Part shown: in pieces, positions 15,421 to 24,725 of the stretch | Numbering within the stretch: position 1 is the stretch's first letter | Layout: every line of letters begins with the position of its first letter | DNA from: Pseudomonas yamanorum | GTDB taxonomy: Bacteria; Pseudomonadota; Gammaproteobacteria; Pseudomonadales; Pseudomonadaceae | Length of the DNA: 39,114 bases | Reading direction: 5' to 3' | Assembly: GCF_013386765.1 (NCBI RefSeq) | Contig: NZ_JACARE010000009.1 | Location: 77,851-116,964 of the forward strand | The notes under the pieces: generated by a model | Databases searched by the model: none | What the model was told of the DNA's origin: nothing | The model's input: only the letters and a program-made list of their open reading frames with translations | Position numbers and translations under genes: made by a program

Positions 15421-16863
15421 TCAGCGCCCAGCGGTTTGCAACGGATACACCGACTCCCAGCCCCCACCCAGCGCCTTGTACAACCCGACCATGGCCAGGG
15501 AAACACCGGTGGAGCTTTCCACCCACTGCTCCTGAGTCGCCAGCAACGCACTTTGCACCGTCAGCACGTTGACAAAATCCACCACGCCTTCGACGTACTG
15601 GTGTTGCGCCGTGGTGAGGGCGATCTGGTTCTGGCGTACCGCTTCGGCAAGGCTGTCGCGGCGCAGTTGGCTGGCGTTGTAGCGGGTCAACTGGTCGTCG
15701 ATTTCATGCCAGGCCCGCAGTACCGTTTGCTGGTAGGCCAGGGCCGCTTCCTGTTGCTGGGCTTCTCGCAAATCGAGCATGCCTTGCAGCCGGCCACCGT
15801 TGAAAATCGGCAAGCTCAACTGTGGGCCAAAAGCGAATGCGCGCGAACTCCAAGAGCCGAAATCCGCCAGCTGCAAGGCCTGGGAGCCCACGCTACCGGA
15901 CAGGGTGATACGCGGGTAGAAGTCGCCCTTGGCCACACCGATGGAGGCGGTGGCGGCATGCAAACGCGCTTCGGCCTGGCGGATGTCAGGGCGGCGCTCG
16001 GCCAGTTGCGACGGCAGGCCGATGGCGACCTGGCGCTGGGTTTGCGGCACGGCGGCGTCCTTGGACAGCTCGGCGTACAAGGCTTGCGGCGGCTCGCCCA
16101 TCAGCAGGCTCAGGGCGTTGATCAACTGGTCCTGGCGTTGCTGCAAGTCCGGCAGGCGCGCCTCGATGGCAGCGACTTGAGCGGCGGCCTCGGCGACGTC
16201 CAGGTCCGTGGCCACACCGTCGGCCAGGCGCAGTTGCGACAGCTTGAGGCTGTGACGGGCTACGTCGAGGTTTTGCTCGGTGACAGCCCGGGTGTTCTGC
16301 ACGCCACGCAGTTGGATGTAATCCTGGGCGGTTTCAGCCAGCACTGACAACAGCACGGCGCGGCGGTCGTTTTCGGCGACTTGCAGGGTGGCGTCGGCGG
16401 CTTCGGTTTCGCGTTTTACCCGGCCCCAGAAGTCCAGTTCCCAGGCGGCGGAGAAGCCCATGTCCCACTGGTTGTAGGCTGCGCGGCCGTTCTTGCCCGA
16501 GGCGTCGCTCAAGCCATCGGCACTGTTGCGCTGGCGCAGGTAGTCGCCGGTGGCGTTGACGGTGGGGTAGCGCTCGGCGGTGATCACCTGGCGCGCGGCG
16601 CGGCTTTGTTGCAGGCGGCTGCTGGCGAGCTTCAGGTCGAGGTTATCGGTGAGTGCACGCCGTGTCAGCGCGGTGAGTTGCGCGTCGTGGAACACTTCCC
16701 ACCAGCGCTCTTCCAGCGGGTCGTTGACCGCGTGGCTGGCGGCTTGCTGGCCATGAGGCGCGGTCCATTGGCCGACGGGATTTTGCGGGCGCTGGAAGTC
16801 CGGGCCGACGGTGCAGGCACTCAGGCTGAGCAGGCTCAAGGTAAACCAGGCGAGGTGTCTCAT
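15421..16863 (-). CDS. Outer-membrane efflux lipoprotein (NodT family), second pump
   Basis: This 480-residue outer-membrane factor begins MRHLAWFTLSLLSLSACTVG with the lipobox LSAC (Cys17), followed by the family start VGPDFQRP. The second half has RRPDIRQAEARLHAATASIG and the paired coiled-coil repeats typical of OprM/NodT proteins. It overlaps the HlyD gene by ATGA at 16860-16863, so it is the last gene of the MFS-HlyD-NodT operon. It is a clearly different protein from the outer-membrane component at 735-2177 and belongs to a different class of pump. Confidence 0.93.
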   Translation of the reverse strand: MRHLAWFTLSLLSLSACTVGPDFQRPQNPVGQWTAPHGQQAASHAVNDPLEERWWEVFHDAQLTALTRRALTDNLDLKLASSRLQQSRAARQVITAERYPTVNATGDYLRQRNSADGLSDASGKNGRAAYNQWDMGFSAAWELDFWGRVKRETEAADATLQVAENDRRAVLLSVLAETAQDYIQLRGVQNTRAVTEQNLDVARHSLKLSQLRLADGVATDLDVAEAAAQVAAIEARLPDLQQRQDQLINALSLLMGEPPQALYAELSKDAAVPQTQRQVAIGLPSQLAERRPDIRQAEARLHAATASIGVAKGDFYPRITLSGSVGSQALQLADFGSWSSRAFAFGPQLSLPIFNGGRLQGMLDLREAQQQEAALAYQQTVLRAWHEIDDQLTRYNASQLRRDSLAEAVRQNQIALTTAQHQYVEGVVDFVNVLTVQSALLATQEQWVESSTGVSLAMVGLYKALGGGWESVYPLQTAGR

Positions 16864-17918
16864 TGCTGCGCCACCTCACGTGGCTGGGCGGCGGCGTGGG
16901 TGTCGACGCTGGCTTCCACCGACATGCCGACCCGCAGGCGTTCGGTCAGTGCCTGGCCGGGCTCCAGGATGATTTTCACCGGAATGCGCTGCACCACCTT
17001 GGTGAAGTTGCCGGTAGCGTTGTCGGGTTTGACCGAGGCAAACGTGACCCCGGTGGCCGGCGCCAGGCTTTCGAGGTGCCCCTTGAGCACTTCGCCGTCG
17101 AGGCTGTCGACCTTCACGTCCACCGTCTGGCCGGCGTGCATGTGGGACAACTGGGTCTCCTGGAAATTGGCCACCACGTAGGCCTCGGCCAGCGGTACCA
17201 CGGCGAGGATCTTGCTGCCCGGCGTCACATAGGCGCCGACCCGCACCGCCCGCTCGCCGACCATGCCGTCCACCGGCGCGACGATGCGGGTGTACGACAG
17301 CTGATAGCTGGCCATTTCCAGCGCCGCCTGGGCGCGTTTCAGGCCGCCTTCTGCCGCATCGCGCTGGGCGCTGAGGATTTCCACTTGCTTGCGTTCGGCC
17401 GCCAGCACCGCCGTGGCACTGGCCAGGCGCGCGGTAGCCTGGTCGATGCGGGTCTTGGCCTGCTGGGCGTTTTGCACCGTGCCGGCGCCGACGCCTGCGA
17501 GGTGGTTGTAGCGGTTCAGTTCGTGCTCGGCAAACGCCACTTCGGCACGGTCCGCCGCCACCGTGGCCTGGGCCTGGGCGATCACCGAGCTCTGGCGTTC
17601 CAGGGTCGCCGTGGCATTTTTCAGCTGCGCCTGGGCCACCAGCGTATCGGCATCGGCCGCCTGGGCAGCGGCGCGAAAGTCACGGTCATCGATCAGCGCC
17701 AGCAACTGGCCGGCCTTGACCCGCTGGTTGTCTTCCACCAGCACTTCCTTGATAAACCCGGCCACACGCGGCGCCACCAGGGTGTAGTCGGCGGCGACGA
17801 AGGCATCGTTGGTGCTCTGGCGCTTGCTGCCGAACACGCCCGGCGCCAGCAGGTAAACCAGCACCCCCACGGCGAACACGGTGATGACGGTTACAGCGAT
17901 TTTGTCTTTGCGTTTCAT
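16860..17918 (-). CDS. HlyD-family adaptor (EmrA-like)
   Basis: This 352-residue adaptor has an N-terminal anchor at about 8-28 (IAVTVITVFAVGVLVYLLAP). It is followed by STNDAFVAADYTLVAPRVAG, which matches the EmrA-type first lipoyl half, and a long Ala/Gln-rich coiled coil (about 85-205). The second lipoyl half is SYTRIVAPVDGMVGERAVRV, then a beta domain with RIPVKI. The ATG at 17918 has AGGGA 7 nt upstream. It bridges the DHA2 transporter encoded upstream (26-bp gap) and the NodT duct encoded downstream (4-nt overlap). Confidence 0.92.
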   Translation of the reverse strand: MKRKDKIAVTVITVFAVGVLVYLLAPGVFGSKRQSTNDAFVAADYTLVAPRVAGFIKEVLVEDNQRVKAGQLLALIDDRDFRAAAQAADADTLVAQAQLKNATATLERQSSVIAQAQATVAADRAEVAFAEHELNRYNHLAGVGAGTVQNAQQAKTRIDQATARLASATAVLAAERKQVEILSAQRDAAEGGLKRAQAALEMASYQLSYTRIVAPVDGMVGERAVRVGAYVTPGSKILAVVPLAEAYVVANFQETQLSHMHAGQTVDVKVDSLDGEVLKGHLESLAPATGVTFASVKPDNATGNFTKVVQRIPVKIILEPGQALTERLRVGMSVEASVDTHAAAQPREVAQQ

Positions 17919-17944
17919 AGCAATCCCTTTGGCTCAGTGAGCAA

Positions 17945-19480
17945 TCAAGTCGGCGCGCGGGGCGGATAAATCCGCGTCGGCATCCAGAAAATCAGCAGGA
18001 TCAACACCGCCGCGACACCGGCCATGACGTAGTAGAGATCCGAAGAAGTAAGCACCACGGCCTGCTCGTGCAGCCGGTGAGCGAGGCCGGCGGCATCGCT
18101 GTCGGCCAGGGGCGAGTTGCCCAGGCTGTCCACCAACATGGTCGAGTGGAAATGCAGGCGGTGGGTGGTCAGGGCATCGAGTACGCCGGTGGCGACCACG
18201 GCGGCCAGGCCTTTGACGGTGTTGAACCAGGCCGAGGCGAACGGCCCGTCCTGGGGTGTGATGCTGCCGGTGGAAAGCATCAGCAGCGGCAGCACCGCCA
18301 TGGGTTGCCCGAAGATTTGCAGCAGTTGCAGCACGTAGAAATCATCGCGAATCCAGGCCGACGTCAGTTGCGCCCCGCCCACGCAGGACAGGATCAGCAT
18401 GCTCAGGCCGATGCCCAGTACCCAGCGGCAATCCACCCAACGCAGGTTGCACAGCGCCGCCACCAACGGCAGCGCGATCAACTGCGGCAGCGCCATGATC
18501 AGCATCACCGGGGCGGTTTGCAGCGGGCGGTAGCCTTGCACCTGAGCCAGGTAGCTGGACGGAATGATGGTCACCGCCAGCAGCACAATCAGCACCCCGG
18601 CCAGTACGATCAGGGCGAATGACAGGTTACGAATGCCGAGCATCTGCAGCTTGAAAAACGGCATCGGGTGCGACCACTCGTTGATCATGAACAGCACCAG
18701 CAGCACCAGGCCGCCGATCAGCAAGGTGGCAATCAGCGGCGACTCGAACCAGTCCAGCCGATTGCCCTGCAACAGGCCGATCACCAGCATGCAGATCGCC
18801 GGGAAACCCAGCAGCAGGCCGCGCCAGTTGAATTGCTTGAAGCGCTCCAGGCGCAGCGGGTCCTGAGGCAAGCCGTAGGCCACGGCCGCCATGGCCAGCA
18901 GGCACGGCCCGACGATCTGCCAGAACGCCCATTGCCAGCCGACGTATTCGGTCCAGAACGCGGCCAACGGTGTGCCCAGGCTGGGGCCGAATGTGGCCGT
19001 GAGGGCGTAGCCGGCCAGGCCGTACAGCTTGACGTTGGCCGGCAGGAACCGCAGGGCCACGGTCATCAGCATCGGCGGCAAGGCACCACCGGCCAGGCCT
19101 TGCACGGTGCGCAAAATCAACAGGCTTTCGTAGTTCGGCGCGAACGGGCACAGCACGCCGAGCACGGTGAACAGGCCGATGGCGCAGAGGGTGAAGCGGC
19201 GCAGGGAAAAGGTCACCGAGCACCAGGGCGCGAATGCCATCGCCGACACGGAGGTGGCGGTGTACGCGGCCACCAGCCAGGTGCCTTCGTCGAAGCCGAT
19301 GTACATCGCACCGCGAATATCGGCGAGGGCGACTTTGGTCACCATCTCGTTGAGGCCGGACACCAGCACCGCGAGCAATACGCCTACCAGGCCGATGATG
19401 ATGCGTGGACCGAAAACGGGCGGGGCGATGGCGGTCGGCTTGGCTGCGGCCAGAGGTGCGGGGGCAGCGAGGGACGTCAT
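17945..19480 (-). CDS. DHA2-family MFS drug transporter (EmrB-like)
   Basis: This 511-residue proton antiporter has about 14 predicted membrane helices. The fifth helix carries an antiporter motif C (ALTATFGPSLGTPLAAFWTE), and the third to fourth region has LRTVQGLAGGALPPMLMTVA. It exports drugs or metabolites with the EmrA-like adaptor and NodT duct encoded next. The ATG at 19478-19480 has GAG about 9 nt upstream. No regulator is cotranscribed; the LysR gene upstream on the same strand, separated by a REP pair, is a possible regulator. A 7-7-7 inverted repeat lies 64 bp upstream of the start. Confidence 0.92.
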   Translation of the reverse strand: MTSLAAPAPLAAAKPTAIAPPVFGPRIIIGLVGVLLAVLVSGLNEMVTKVALADIRGAMYIGFDEGTWLVAAYTATSVSAMAFAPWCSVTFSLRRFTLCAIGLFTVLGVLCPFAPNYESLLILRTVQGLAGGALPPMLMTVALRFLPANVKLYGLAGYALTATFGPSLGTPLAAFWTEYVGWQWAFWQIVGPCLLAMAAVAYGLPQDPLRLERFKQFNWRGLLLGFPAICMLVIGLLQGNRLDWFESPLIATLLIGGLVLLVLFMINEWSHPMPFFKLQMLGIRNLSFALIVLAGVLIVLLAVTIIPSSYLAQVQGYRPLQTAPVMLIMALPQLIALPLVAALCNLRWVDCRWVLGIGLSMLILSCVGGAQLTSAWIRDDFYVLQLLQIFGQPMAVLPLLMLSTGSITPQDGPFASAWFNTVKGLAAVVATGVLDALTTHRLHFHSTMLVDSLGNSPLADSDAAGLAHRLHEQAVVLTSSDLYYVMAGVAAVLILLIFWMPTRIYPPRAPT

Positions 19481-19543
19481 GAACTACAACTCGGAATAGA
19501 AATACCCGAGCAGTTTAATAAGGCTTAGACATGACAAAAAGTG

Positions 19544-19564
19544 ACTTATAGGAAGCTTATAAGT
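19544..19564. promoter_or_regulatory. Inverted repeat upstream of the MFS efflux operon
   Basis: ACTTATA and TATAAGT, separated by 7 bp, form a perfect dyad 64 bp upstream of the MFS start. It does not contain the symmetric T-N11-A box expected for LysR, so the binding protein is open. Confidence 0.4.
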
Positions 19565-19598
19565 GCGCCAGACGCAACGATCAGAACCTACGCGATCC

Positions 19599-19687
19599 CT
19601 GTGGGAGCCGGGCTTGCCCGCGATGGCATCACCTCGCTATTCCTGAAAAACCGGGTCGCCCGCATCGCAGGCAAGCCAGCTCCCACA
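19599..19687. repeat. Inverted REP pair (REPIN)
   Basis: A REP of the form GTGGGAGCCGGGCTTGCCCG starts at 19601, and its inverted, diverged partner (GCAAGCCAGCTCCCACA) ends at 19687. It sits between the end of the LysR gene and the MFS operon, where it may help end LysR transcription. Confidence 0.85.
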
Positions 19688-19708
19688 TTGACCGAGCTCA
19701 CTTCCGAC

Positions 19709-20629
19709 TCACGTGGGCTGCGCTTCCTGCCATGTCGCATCGCAGCATTCACGCATGGTCTCGCGCAGCCACTTATGGGCCGGGTCTTTGTCGAAGCGCG
19801 GGTGCCAGGCCTGGGTCAGCACCAGGGTCGGCAGGGAGATGGGCAGGGTGAACGCGCGCAGCGGCAGCTTCAGGCGATTGGCGCTGTAGAGCGCTTCCTT
19901 GGGCACCGGCAGGATCAGGTCGGAGTCCGGCAGCATGAACATCGCGCCGTGAAACCCCGGGGCGATCATCGCGACTCGACGCTCCAGGCCCTGGGCATTC
20001 AGGGCGGTGTCGATCGGCCCACGGGCGATGCCGCGCCGGGAGATGCTGATGTGGGAATAGCTGGCGAACCGGGCGGCGGTGATTTCCCCATCGAACAACG
20101 GGTGCCCTTCCCGCGCCAGCCCGACGAAGGTGGTGGTGAACAGGTTCTGTACCTTCACTTCCGGGGTAATCGGCATGGTGTTGCCCACCCGCAGGTCGAG
20201 CCGGCCTTCACGCAGGGCTTCATCGTCGGTGTCGCCTTCGGGCACGAAGCGCAGCTCGCACAGCGGCGCCATGCGCTCCATGGTGTCGAACAAGCGCCCG
20301 CCATACACGCCGACAAAAAAGTCATTGGCCCGCACGCTGAACCGTCGACGCAGGGTGCGCAGGTCTACTTCGTCCGCCGAGCGGAACAGCAGCGCCGCCT
20401 GTTCCACCACGTTACGCACCTGGCCTTGCAGCTCCAGGGCCTTGGGCGTCGGCACCAGGCCGCGGCCGGCGCGTACCAGGATGGGGTCGCCCACCGCCTC
20501 GCGGATGCGTGTGAGGGTGCGACTCATGGCGGCCGGGCTCAGGTTCATCCGCCGCGCGGCACCCACCACGCTGCCCTCGTCGAGTAGCGCGTCAAGGGCG
20601 ACCAGCAGGTTCATGTCCGGTAATTGCAT
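19709..20629 (-). CDS. LysR-family transcriptional regulator
   Basis: The product is 306 residues from the ATG at 20629 (MQLPDMNLLVALDALLDEGS), which puts the helix-turn-helix in the normal position. The frame extends upstream but runs into a REP element. The winged helix occupies residues about 6-65, with VVGAARRMNLSPAAMSRTLT as recognition region. Residues about 90-300 are the substrate-binding fold. The gene lies between two REP pairs, downstream of the TauD-ABC operon and upstream of the MFS pump, all on the minus strand. LysR genes are usually divergent from their targets, but here none is, so the target could be either flanking operon. Confidence 0.85.
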   Translation of the reverse strand: MQLPDMNLLVALDALLDEGSVVGAARRMNLSPAAMSRTLTRIREAVGDPILVRAGRGLVPTPKALELQGQVRNVVEQAALLFRSADEVDLRTLRRRFSVRANDFFVGVYGGRLFDTMERMAPLCELRFVPEGDTDDEALREGRLDLRVGNTMPITPEVKVQNLFTTTFVGLAREGHPLFDGEITAARFASYSHISISRRGIARGPIDTALNAQGLERRVAMIAPGFHGAMFMLPDSDLILPVPKEALYSANRLKLPLRAFTLPISLPTLVLTQAWHPRFDKDPAHKWLRETMRECCDATWQEAQPT

Positions 20630-20680
20630 GCCAAGCACTCGTGATCGGTTGGGAGTGAACTTGGCGCAATCGTAGCAGAC

Positions 20681-20812
20681 TGTGGCGAGGGAGCTTGCTC
20701 CCGTTGGGCTGCGAAGCAGCCCAGAAATTTTCAATCGGGATTTGTCTGAAAGAATGCGGTGATCTTATTGGGGCCGCCTCGCGACCCAGCGGGAGCAAGC
20801 TCCCTCGCCACA
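20681..20812. repeat. Inverted REP pair (REPIN), second type
   Basis: TGTGGCGAGGGAGCTTGCTC begins at 20681 and its inverse (GGGAGCAAGCTCCCTCGCCA) ends at 20812 as a near-perfect mate, with internal hairpins. It differs in sequence from the REP pairs at 19599 and 31429. It lies between the stop of the ABC permease and the LysR start. Confidence 0.9.
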
Positions 20813-20827
20813 GGATGGGTGTTTCAG

Positions 20828-21676
20828 TCAGCGTTGCATGCCCCAGCGCTTCACGGTGACCCGCTCCAGGGTGTCGAATACCAGGTTCTCCACCAGCAGC
20901 CCGATCAGGATCACCACCGCCAGACCGGCAAACACCTTGTCGGTGTACAGCTCGTTGCGGTTCTGGAAGATGTACCAACCCAGCCCGCCCTTGCCGCTGG
21001 TGGCGCCGAATACCAGCTCGGCGGCAATCAGCGTGCGCCAGGCAAACGCCCAGCCGATTTTCAGCCCGGCAAGGATCGACGGCAGCGCGGCCGGGATCAG
21101 GATGAACAGCACGAAGCGTATGCCCTTGAGGCCGTAATTACGGCCGGCCATGCGCAGGGTTTCCGAGACGCCGAGGAAACCGGAATAGGTATTGAGCGCC
21201 AGCGCCCACAGCACCGAATGCACCAGCACAAAGATCAGGCTGTTCTGCCCCAGGCCAAACCACAGCAGCGCCAGCGGCAGCAGAGCAATCGCCGGCAACG
21301 GGTTGAACATCGAGGTGAGCGTGCTCAGCAGGTCGCGGCCCAGTTGGGTCGACACCGCAAGCGTAGTCAGGGCAAACGCCAGCACAATGCCGATCAGATA
21401 GCCCTTGATCAGCACCACCAGCGAGATACTGACCTTGCTCAACAGCTCGCCACTGGCCATGCCGTCGTAGAACGCGCTCAGCGTCTGCAGGAAGCTCGGC
21501 AGCAGCAGGTCGTTGTTCTGATAACGCGCGGCCGCTTCCCACAGGATCGCAAGCACGATCAGGATCAGGCTTTTGCGCAGCCAGCCTTGTTGCCACAGGC
21601 GCTGACGCCACGGTAATTCGCGTTCTACGCGAACACCGGGCAACGGTTCGAGCGTGATTTCATATTCCTGGCGCAT
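20828..21676 (-). CDS. ABC transporter permease, NitT/TauT (SsuC/TauC) type
   Basis: This 282-residue inner-membrane permease has about six helices and the BPD-transport EAA loop (AGRNYGLKGIRFVLFILIPA, about residues 178-197), which docks to the ATPase. It begins with a soluble N-terminal extension of about 35 residues before the first helix (SLILIVLAILWEAAARY). It is the last gene of the TauD-SBP-ATPase-permease operon, with a 12-bp gap to the ATPase gene. It likely imports an organosulfur or similar small anion. Confidence 0.9.
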   Translation of the reverse strand: MRQEYEITLEPLPGVRVERELPWRQRLWQQGWLRKSLILIVLAILWEAAARYQNNDLLLPSFLQTLSAFYDGMASGELLSKVSISLVVLIKGYLIGIVLAFALTTLAVSTQLGRDLLSTLTSMFNPLPAIALLPLALLWFGLGQNSLIFVLVHSVLWALALNTYSGFLGVSETLRMAGRNYGLKGIRFVLFILIPAALPSILAGLKIGWAFAWRTLIAAELVFGATSGKGGLGWYIFQNRNELYTDKVFAGLAVVILIGLLVENLVFDTLERVTVKRWGMQR

Positions 21677-21688
21677 GGTGAAAACCCT

Positions 21689-22540
21689 TCAATAAGCGAT
21701 GCGGATATCGGCGAAACCCAGTTCGGTTTCCGCCTCGGGCGCTTCATCAAACAACAGCCGATGAATGCGCCGCGCCGAAGCCTGGAACTCCACACCGCCG
21801 AGGCTGTGAAGGTCGTATTGATGGCTGTGGATTTCCGCCCGTACCCGGCCCGGGTGCGGCGACAGCAACAGGATGCGGTTGCCCACCACCAGCGCCTCTT
21901 CGATGGAGTGGGTGACGAACAGCAGGGTGAAACGCACCTCTTCCCAGAGCAGCAGCAGTTCTTCCTGCATCTTGCGGCGGGTCAGTGCGTCGAGGGCGGC
22001 GAAGGGCTCGTCCATCAGCAGGATTTTCGGCTGCATGGCCAACGCCCGGGCGATCGCCACGCGGGCTTTCATACCGCCGGACAAGGTGTGCGGGTAAGCA
22101 TCGGCAAACGCCGTCAGGCCGACTTTTTCCAGGTAATACAGCGCCCGCTCTTCGGCCTCGCGACGCTTGAGGGTCTTGGAGGCGAGCAGCGGGAACATGA
22201 CGTTCTGCTTGACGGTTTTCCACGGCGGCAGTTGGTCGAATTCCTGGAACACCACGATGCGATCCGGGCCTGGTTGCTCGACTTTTTGCCCGAGCAAGCG
22301 GATCTCGCCTTCGCAGGGTTTGATAAAGCCGGCGATGGATTTCAGCAGCGTGGATTTGCCGCAGCCCGAAGGCCCCAGCAGTACAAAGCGGTCGGCCGGG
22401 TCGATCGCGAAACTGACCTGGTGGGTGGCCCGCACGACCCGTTCTGGCGTGCGGTATTCAAGGCTGACTTTATCCACCGAAAGCAGTGCTTCGGTAGTTG
22501 TCGGGTTGCTGGCCGTGTGGCCTTGCAAGGGCGCGTTCAT
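21689..22540 (-). CDS. ABC transporter ATP-binding protein, NitT/TauT (SsuB/TauB) type
   Basis: This 283-residue ATPase has Walker A GPSGCGKST (56-64), Q-loop VVFQEFD (96-102), signature LSGGM (153-157), Walker B ILLMDEP (173-179) and H-loop His211. The pattern is that of the taurine/nitrate/sulfonate subfamily. It starts 1 bp after the stop of the binding-protein gene. It energises the permease encoded downstream. Confidence 0.93.
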   Translation of the reverse strand: MNAPLQGHTASNPTTTEALLSVDKVSLEYRTPERVVRATHQVSFAIDPADRFVLLGPSGCGKSTLLKSIAGFIKPCEGEIRLLGQKVEQPGPDRIVVFQEFDQLPPWKTVKQNVMFPLLASKTLKRREAEERALYYLEKVGLTAFADAYPHTLSGGMKARVAIARALAMQPKILLMDEPFAALDALTRRKMQEELLLLWEEVRFTLLFVTHSIEEALVVGNRILLLSPHPGRVRAEIHSHQYDLHSLGGVEFQASARRIHRLLFDEAPEAETELGFADIRIAY

Positions 22541-22541
22541 G

Positions 22542-23567
22542 TCAGCTCCCTTGCAGCGGTTTGGCGTCCTGGAAGAAGTAATCCTTCCACGATTCGGGTT
22601 TGTTTTTGATCGCGCCGACGCGGTAGAGGAATTCCGCCAGCGGGTAGGTATTTTTCGGGGTGACGCTGAATTCGAATTGCGGGTTTTCGATGATTTTCAG
22701 CAACTCGGCGCGGTCGATCTTGGCCTTGGTCACGCGGATGTAGGTGTCGGCGGCGGCGCCTTTGTCGTTCTGGGCGAACTGCGCCGCTTCGGTCAGGGCC
22801 TCGACGAACGCCTTGTAGGTTTTCGGGTTGTCGTTGCGGAATTTCTCGGTGGCGAACAGCACCGTCGGCGAGTTCGGCCCGAGGATGTCGTAGGAGTTGA
22901 GCACCACGTGCACGTTCGGGTTGGTCAGGGCCTGTTCCTGGAACGGCGGGTTGGAGAAGTGCCCGGTCAGCTCGGTGCCACCGGCAATCAGCGCTGCCGT
23001 CGCATCCGGGTGCGGAACCGCAACGGTGTACTTGTCGAGGCGATTGAATTCCTTGTCGCCCCATTGCTTGGCAGCGGCGTATTGCAGGAAGCGCGACTGC
23101 ACGGAGACGCCCACTGCCGGTACGGCAATGCGGTCTTTTTCGGTGAAGTCCGCAATGGTCTTGACCTTGGGATTGTTGCTCACCAGGTAGTAGGGGAAGT
23201 TGCCCAGGGAGGCGACGGCTTTCACGTTCTGTTTGCCGTGGGTGCGGTCCCAGATGGTCAGCAGCGGGCCAACGCCCGCGCCGGCGATGTCGATGGAGCC
23301 GGAGAGCAAGGCGTCATTGACGGCGGCGCCGCCGGACAATTGGGTCCAGTCGACCTTGATGTCGATGCCTTCCTGCTTGCCGTATTTCTCGATCAGGTTC
23401 TGGTCGCGCACCACGTTGAGCAGCAGGTAGACGATGCCGAACTGCTCGGCGATGCGAATCTCGCCTTCGGCCTGGGCGGCGGCAGGTGCAACCAGGCTGC
23501 CGGCCAGCAGGCTGACGCCCAGGCCGACCGTGGCGGCCAGGCGCGCAAATGGGATTTTCTTGGACAT
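22542..23567 (-). CDS. ABC transporter substrate-binding protein, NitT/TauT type
   Basis: The product is 341 residues from the ATG at 23567. An ATG two codons earlier (23573) is too close to the GGAG ribosome site, which lies 7 nt from 23567. Residues 1-35 form a signal peptide (MSKKIPFARLAATVGLGVSL, cleaved near AQA). The mature protein has the NMT1/SsuA-like fold: IRIAEQFGIVYLLLNVV, then SGSIDIAGAGVGPLLTIWD and the ligand-loop region TLTAGGTEL-like (ALIAGGTELTGHFSNPPF). It captures the substrate in the periplasm. The ligand is not evident; the TauD partner suggests a sulfonate-type compound. Confidence 0.9.
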   Translation of the reverse strand: MSKKIPFARLAATVGLGVSLLAGSLVAPAAAQAEGEIRIAEQFGIVYLLLNVVRDQNLIEKYGKQEGIDIKVDWTQLSGGAAVNDALLSGSIDIAGAGVGPLLTIWDRTHGKQNVKAVASLGNFPYYLVSNNPKVKTIADFTEKDRIAVPAVGVSVQSRFLQYAAAKQWGDKEFNRLDKYTVAVPHPDATAALIAGGTELTGHFSNPPFQEQALTNPNVHVVLNSYDILGPNSPTVLFATEKFRNDNPKTYKAFVEALTEAAQFAQNDKGAAADTYIRVTKAKIDRAELLKIIENPQFEFSVTPKNTYPLAEFLYRVGAIKNKPESWKDYFFQDAKPLQGS

Positions 23568-23581
23568 GGTCATGCTCCGGA

Positions 23582-24475
23582 TCAGAAAGGCGCGTCGCCC
23601 TGGATGGTGGTGCGGTACAGCTTGCGCCGCAGGTGGGCTGGGCAGCCGGCCGCCAGGTGGATCAGTGAGCGGTTGTCCCAGAACACCATGTCGTGGGGCT
23701 GCCACTGGTGGCGGTAGATGTTTTCCGGCAGCACGCTGTGGGCGTAGAGCTGGGCCAGCAGGTCGCGGCTTTCGTCTTCCGGCAGGCCAACGATGCGGGT
23801 GGTGAAACCTTCACTGACGAACAACGCCTTGCGGCCATTTTCCGGGTGGGTGCGTACGATGGGGTGCACCACTTCCGCCACTTGAGCCAGTTGCTCGGGG
23901 GTGAGGGTCGGGCGCCAGTTACCTTCGAATTTGGTTTCGCTGTAGCGCGCGGTGTACGAATGCGCGGCGCTGCGGCCTTCTACAGCCTTGCGCAGGGGCT
24001 CGGGCAGGTTGTCCCAGGCTTTGTGCATGTCGGCGAACAAGGTGTCGCCACCCTCGGACGGCAGCTCCTGGGCATGGAGCATCGAGCCCAGGCTCGGCAG
24101 CTCTTTATAGGAGAGGTCCGAGTGCCAGAACTTGCCGGCGTCTCCCAGGCCGATGGACTGGCCGTTTTCGATGATGTTGGAGACGATCAGGATTTCCGGG
24201 TGGTTGGCCAGCAGGAATTGTTTAAGCACGTGGATCTGCAACACACCGAAGCGGCGGCTGAAGGCGATCTGTTGTTCGGGGGTGATGCGTTGGTCGCGGA
24301 AGACCACGACGTGATGGTCCAGGTGCGCGCGGTGAATGCGCGCGAAGTCCGGGTCGCTGACCGGGCGGGTCAGGTCCAGGCCTATGATCTCGGCGCCGAC
24401 GCTACCGGGAAATGGACGGATCTCGAAGGTTTGTGTGGTGTCGGTCGCTGTTGGAACAGTAGAGGTGGCAGACAT
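23582..24475 (-). CDS. TauD-family Fe(II)/2-oxoglutarate dioxygenase
   Basis: This 297-residue dioxygenase has the iron ligands His118 and Asp120 (FWHSDLSY) and His273 (NRSLIHLA). Arg284 and Arg288 follow at +11 and +15, the same spacing as the 2-oxoglutarate-binding pair of E. coli TauD (283 residues). Such enzymes oxidise a carbon next to a sulfonate, sulfate or similar group to release it. It is the first gene of the transporter operon, with GGGAG 8 nt before the ATG at 24475. The order dioxygenase-binding protein-ATPase-permease differs from tauABCD, so the substrate may not be taurine. Confidence 0.9.
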   Translation of the reverse strand: MSATSTVPTATDTTQTFEIRPFPGSVGAEIIGLDLTRPVSDPDFARIHRAHLDHHVVVFRDQRITPEQQIAFSRRFGVLQIHVLKQFLLANHPEILIVSNIIENGQSIGLGDAGKFWHSDLSYKELPSLGSMLHAQELPSEGGDTLFADMHKAWDNLPEPLRKAVEGRSAAHSYTARYSETKFEGNWRPTLTPEQLAQVAEVVHPIVRTHPENGRKALFVSEGFTTRIVGLPEDESRDLLAQLYAHSVLPENIYRHQWQPHDMVFWDNRSLIHLAAGCPAHLRRKLYRTTIQGDAPF

Positions 24476-24520
24476 GAGTTCACTCCCGGGCGGTCAGGAG
24501 AGTGACTTTATAGTCATAAG

Positions 24521-24541
24521 AACGGCATTTTAAATACCGTT
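24521..24541. promoter_or_regulatory. 21-bp imperfect palindrome upstream of the TauD operon
   Basis: AACGG (24521-24525) and CCGTT (24537-24541) frame an A+T-rich centre; 9 of 10 pairs are complementary. It is 46 bp upstream of the TauD start, next to a TATAAA (24507-24512 on the minus strand) that could be the -10 box. It is a likely operator or activator site. Confidence 0.45.
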
Positions 24542-24694
24542 AGTGAATATCGATATGCAGCAATACCGCTGTAGCCGCGACTTTCGGGAATAAAGTGTGT
24601 CTCACAGACGTTAAGCCTGTAAGACCTGACAAAAGGTCGTTGTGGGCCCACGGAACGCGCTGTTGAGTCGCTTACAAGCCGAAACCTTGCCCGT

Positions 24695-24723
24695 TTGACA
24701 AGCTTGTGGACAATCTCTAGTGT
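24695..24723 (+). promoter_or_regulatory. Sigma-70 promoter of the GntR regulator
   Basis: A perfect TTGACA (24695-24700) is followed after 17 bp by TAGTGT (24718-24723), a 3/6 match to the -10 consensus. It gives a leader of about 45 nt before the GTG start. Confidence 0.5.
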
Positions 24724-24725
24724 GC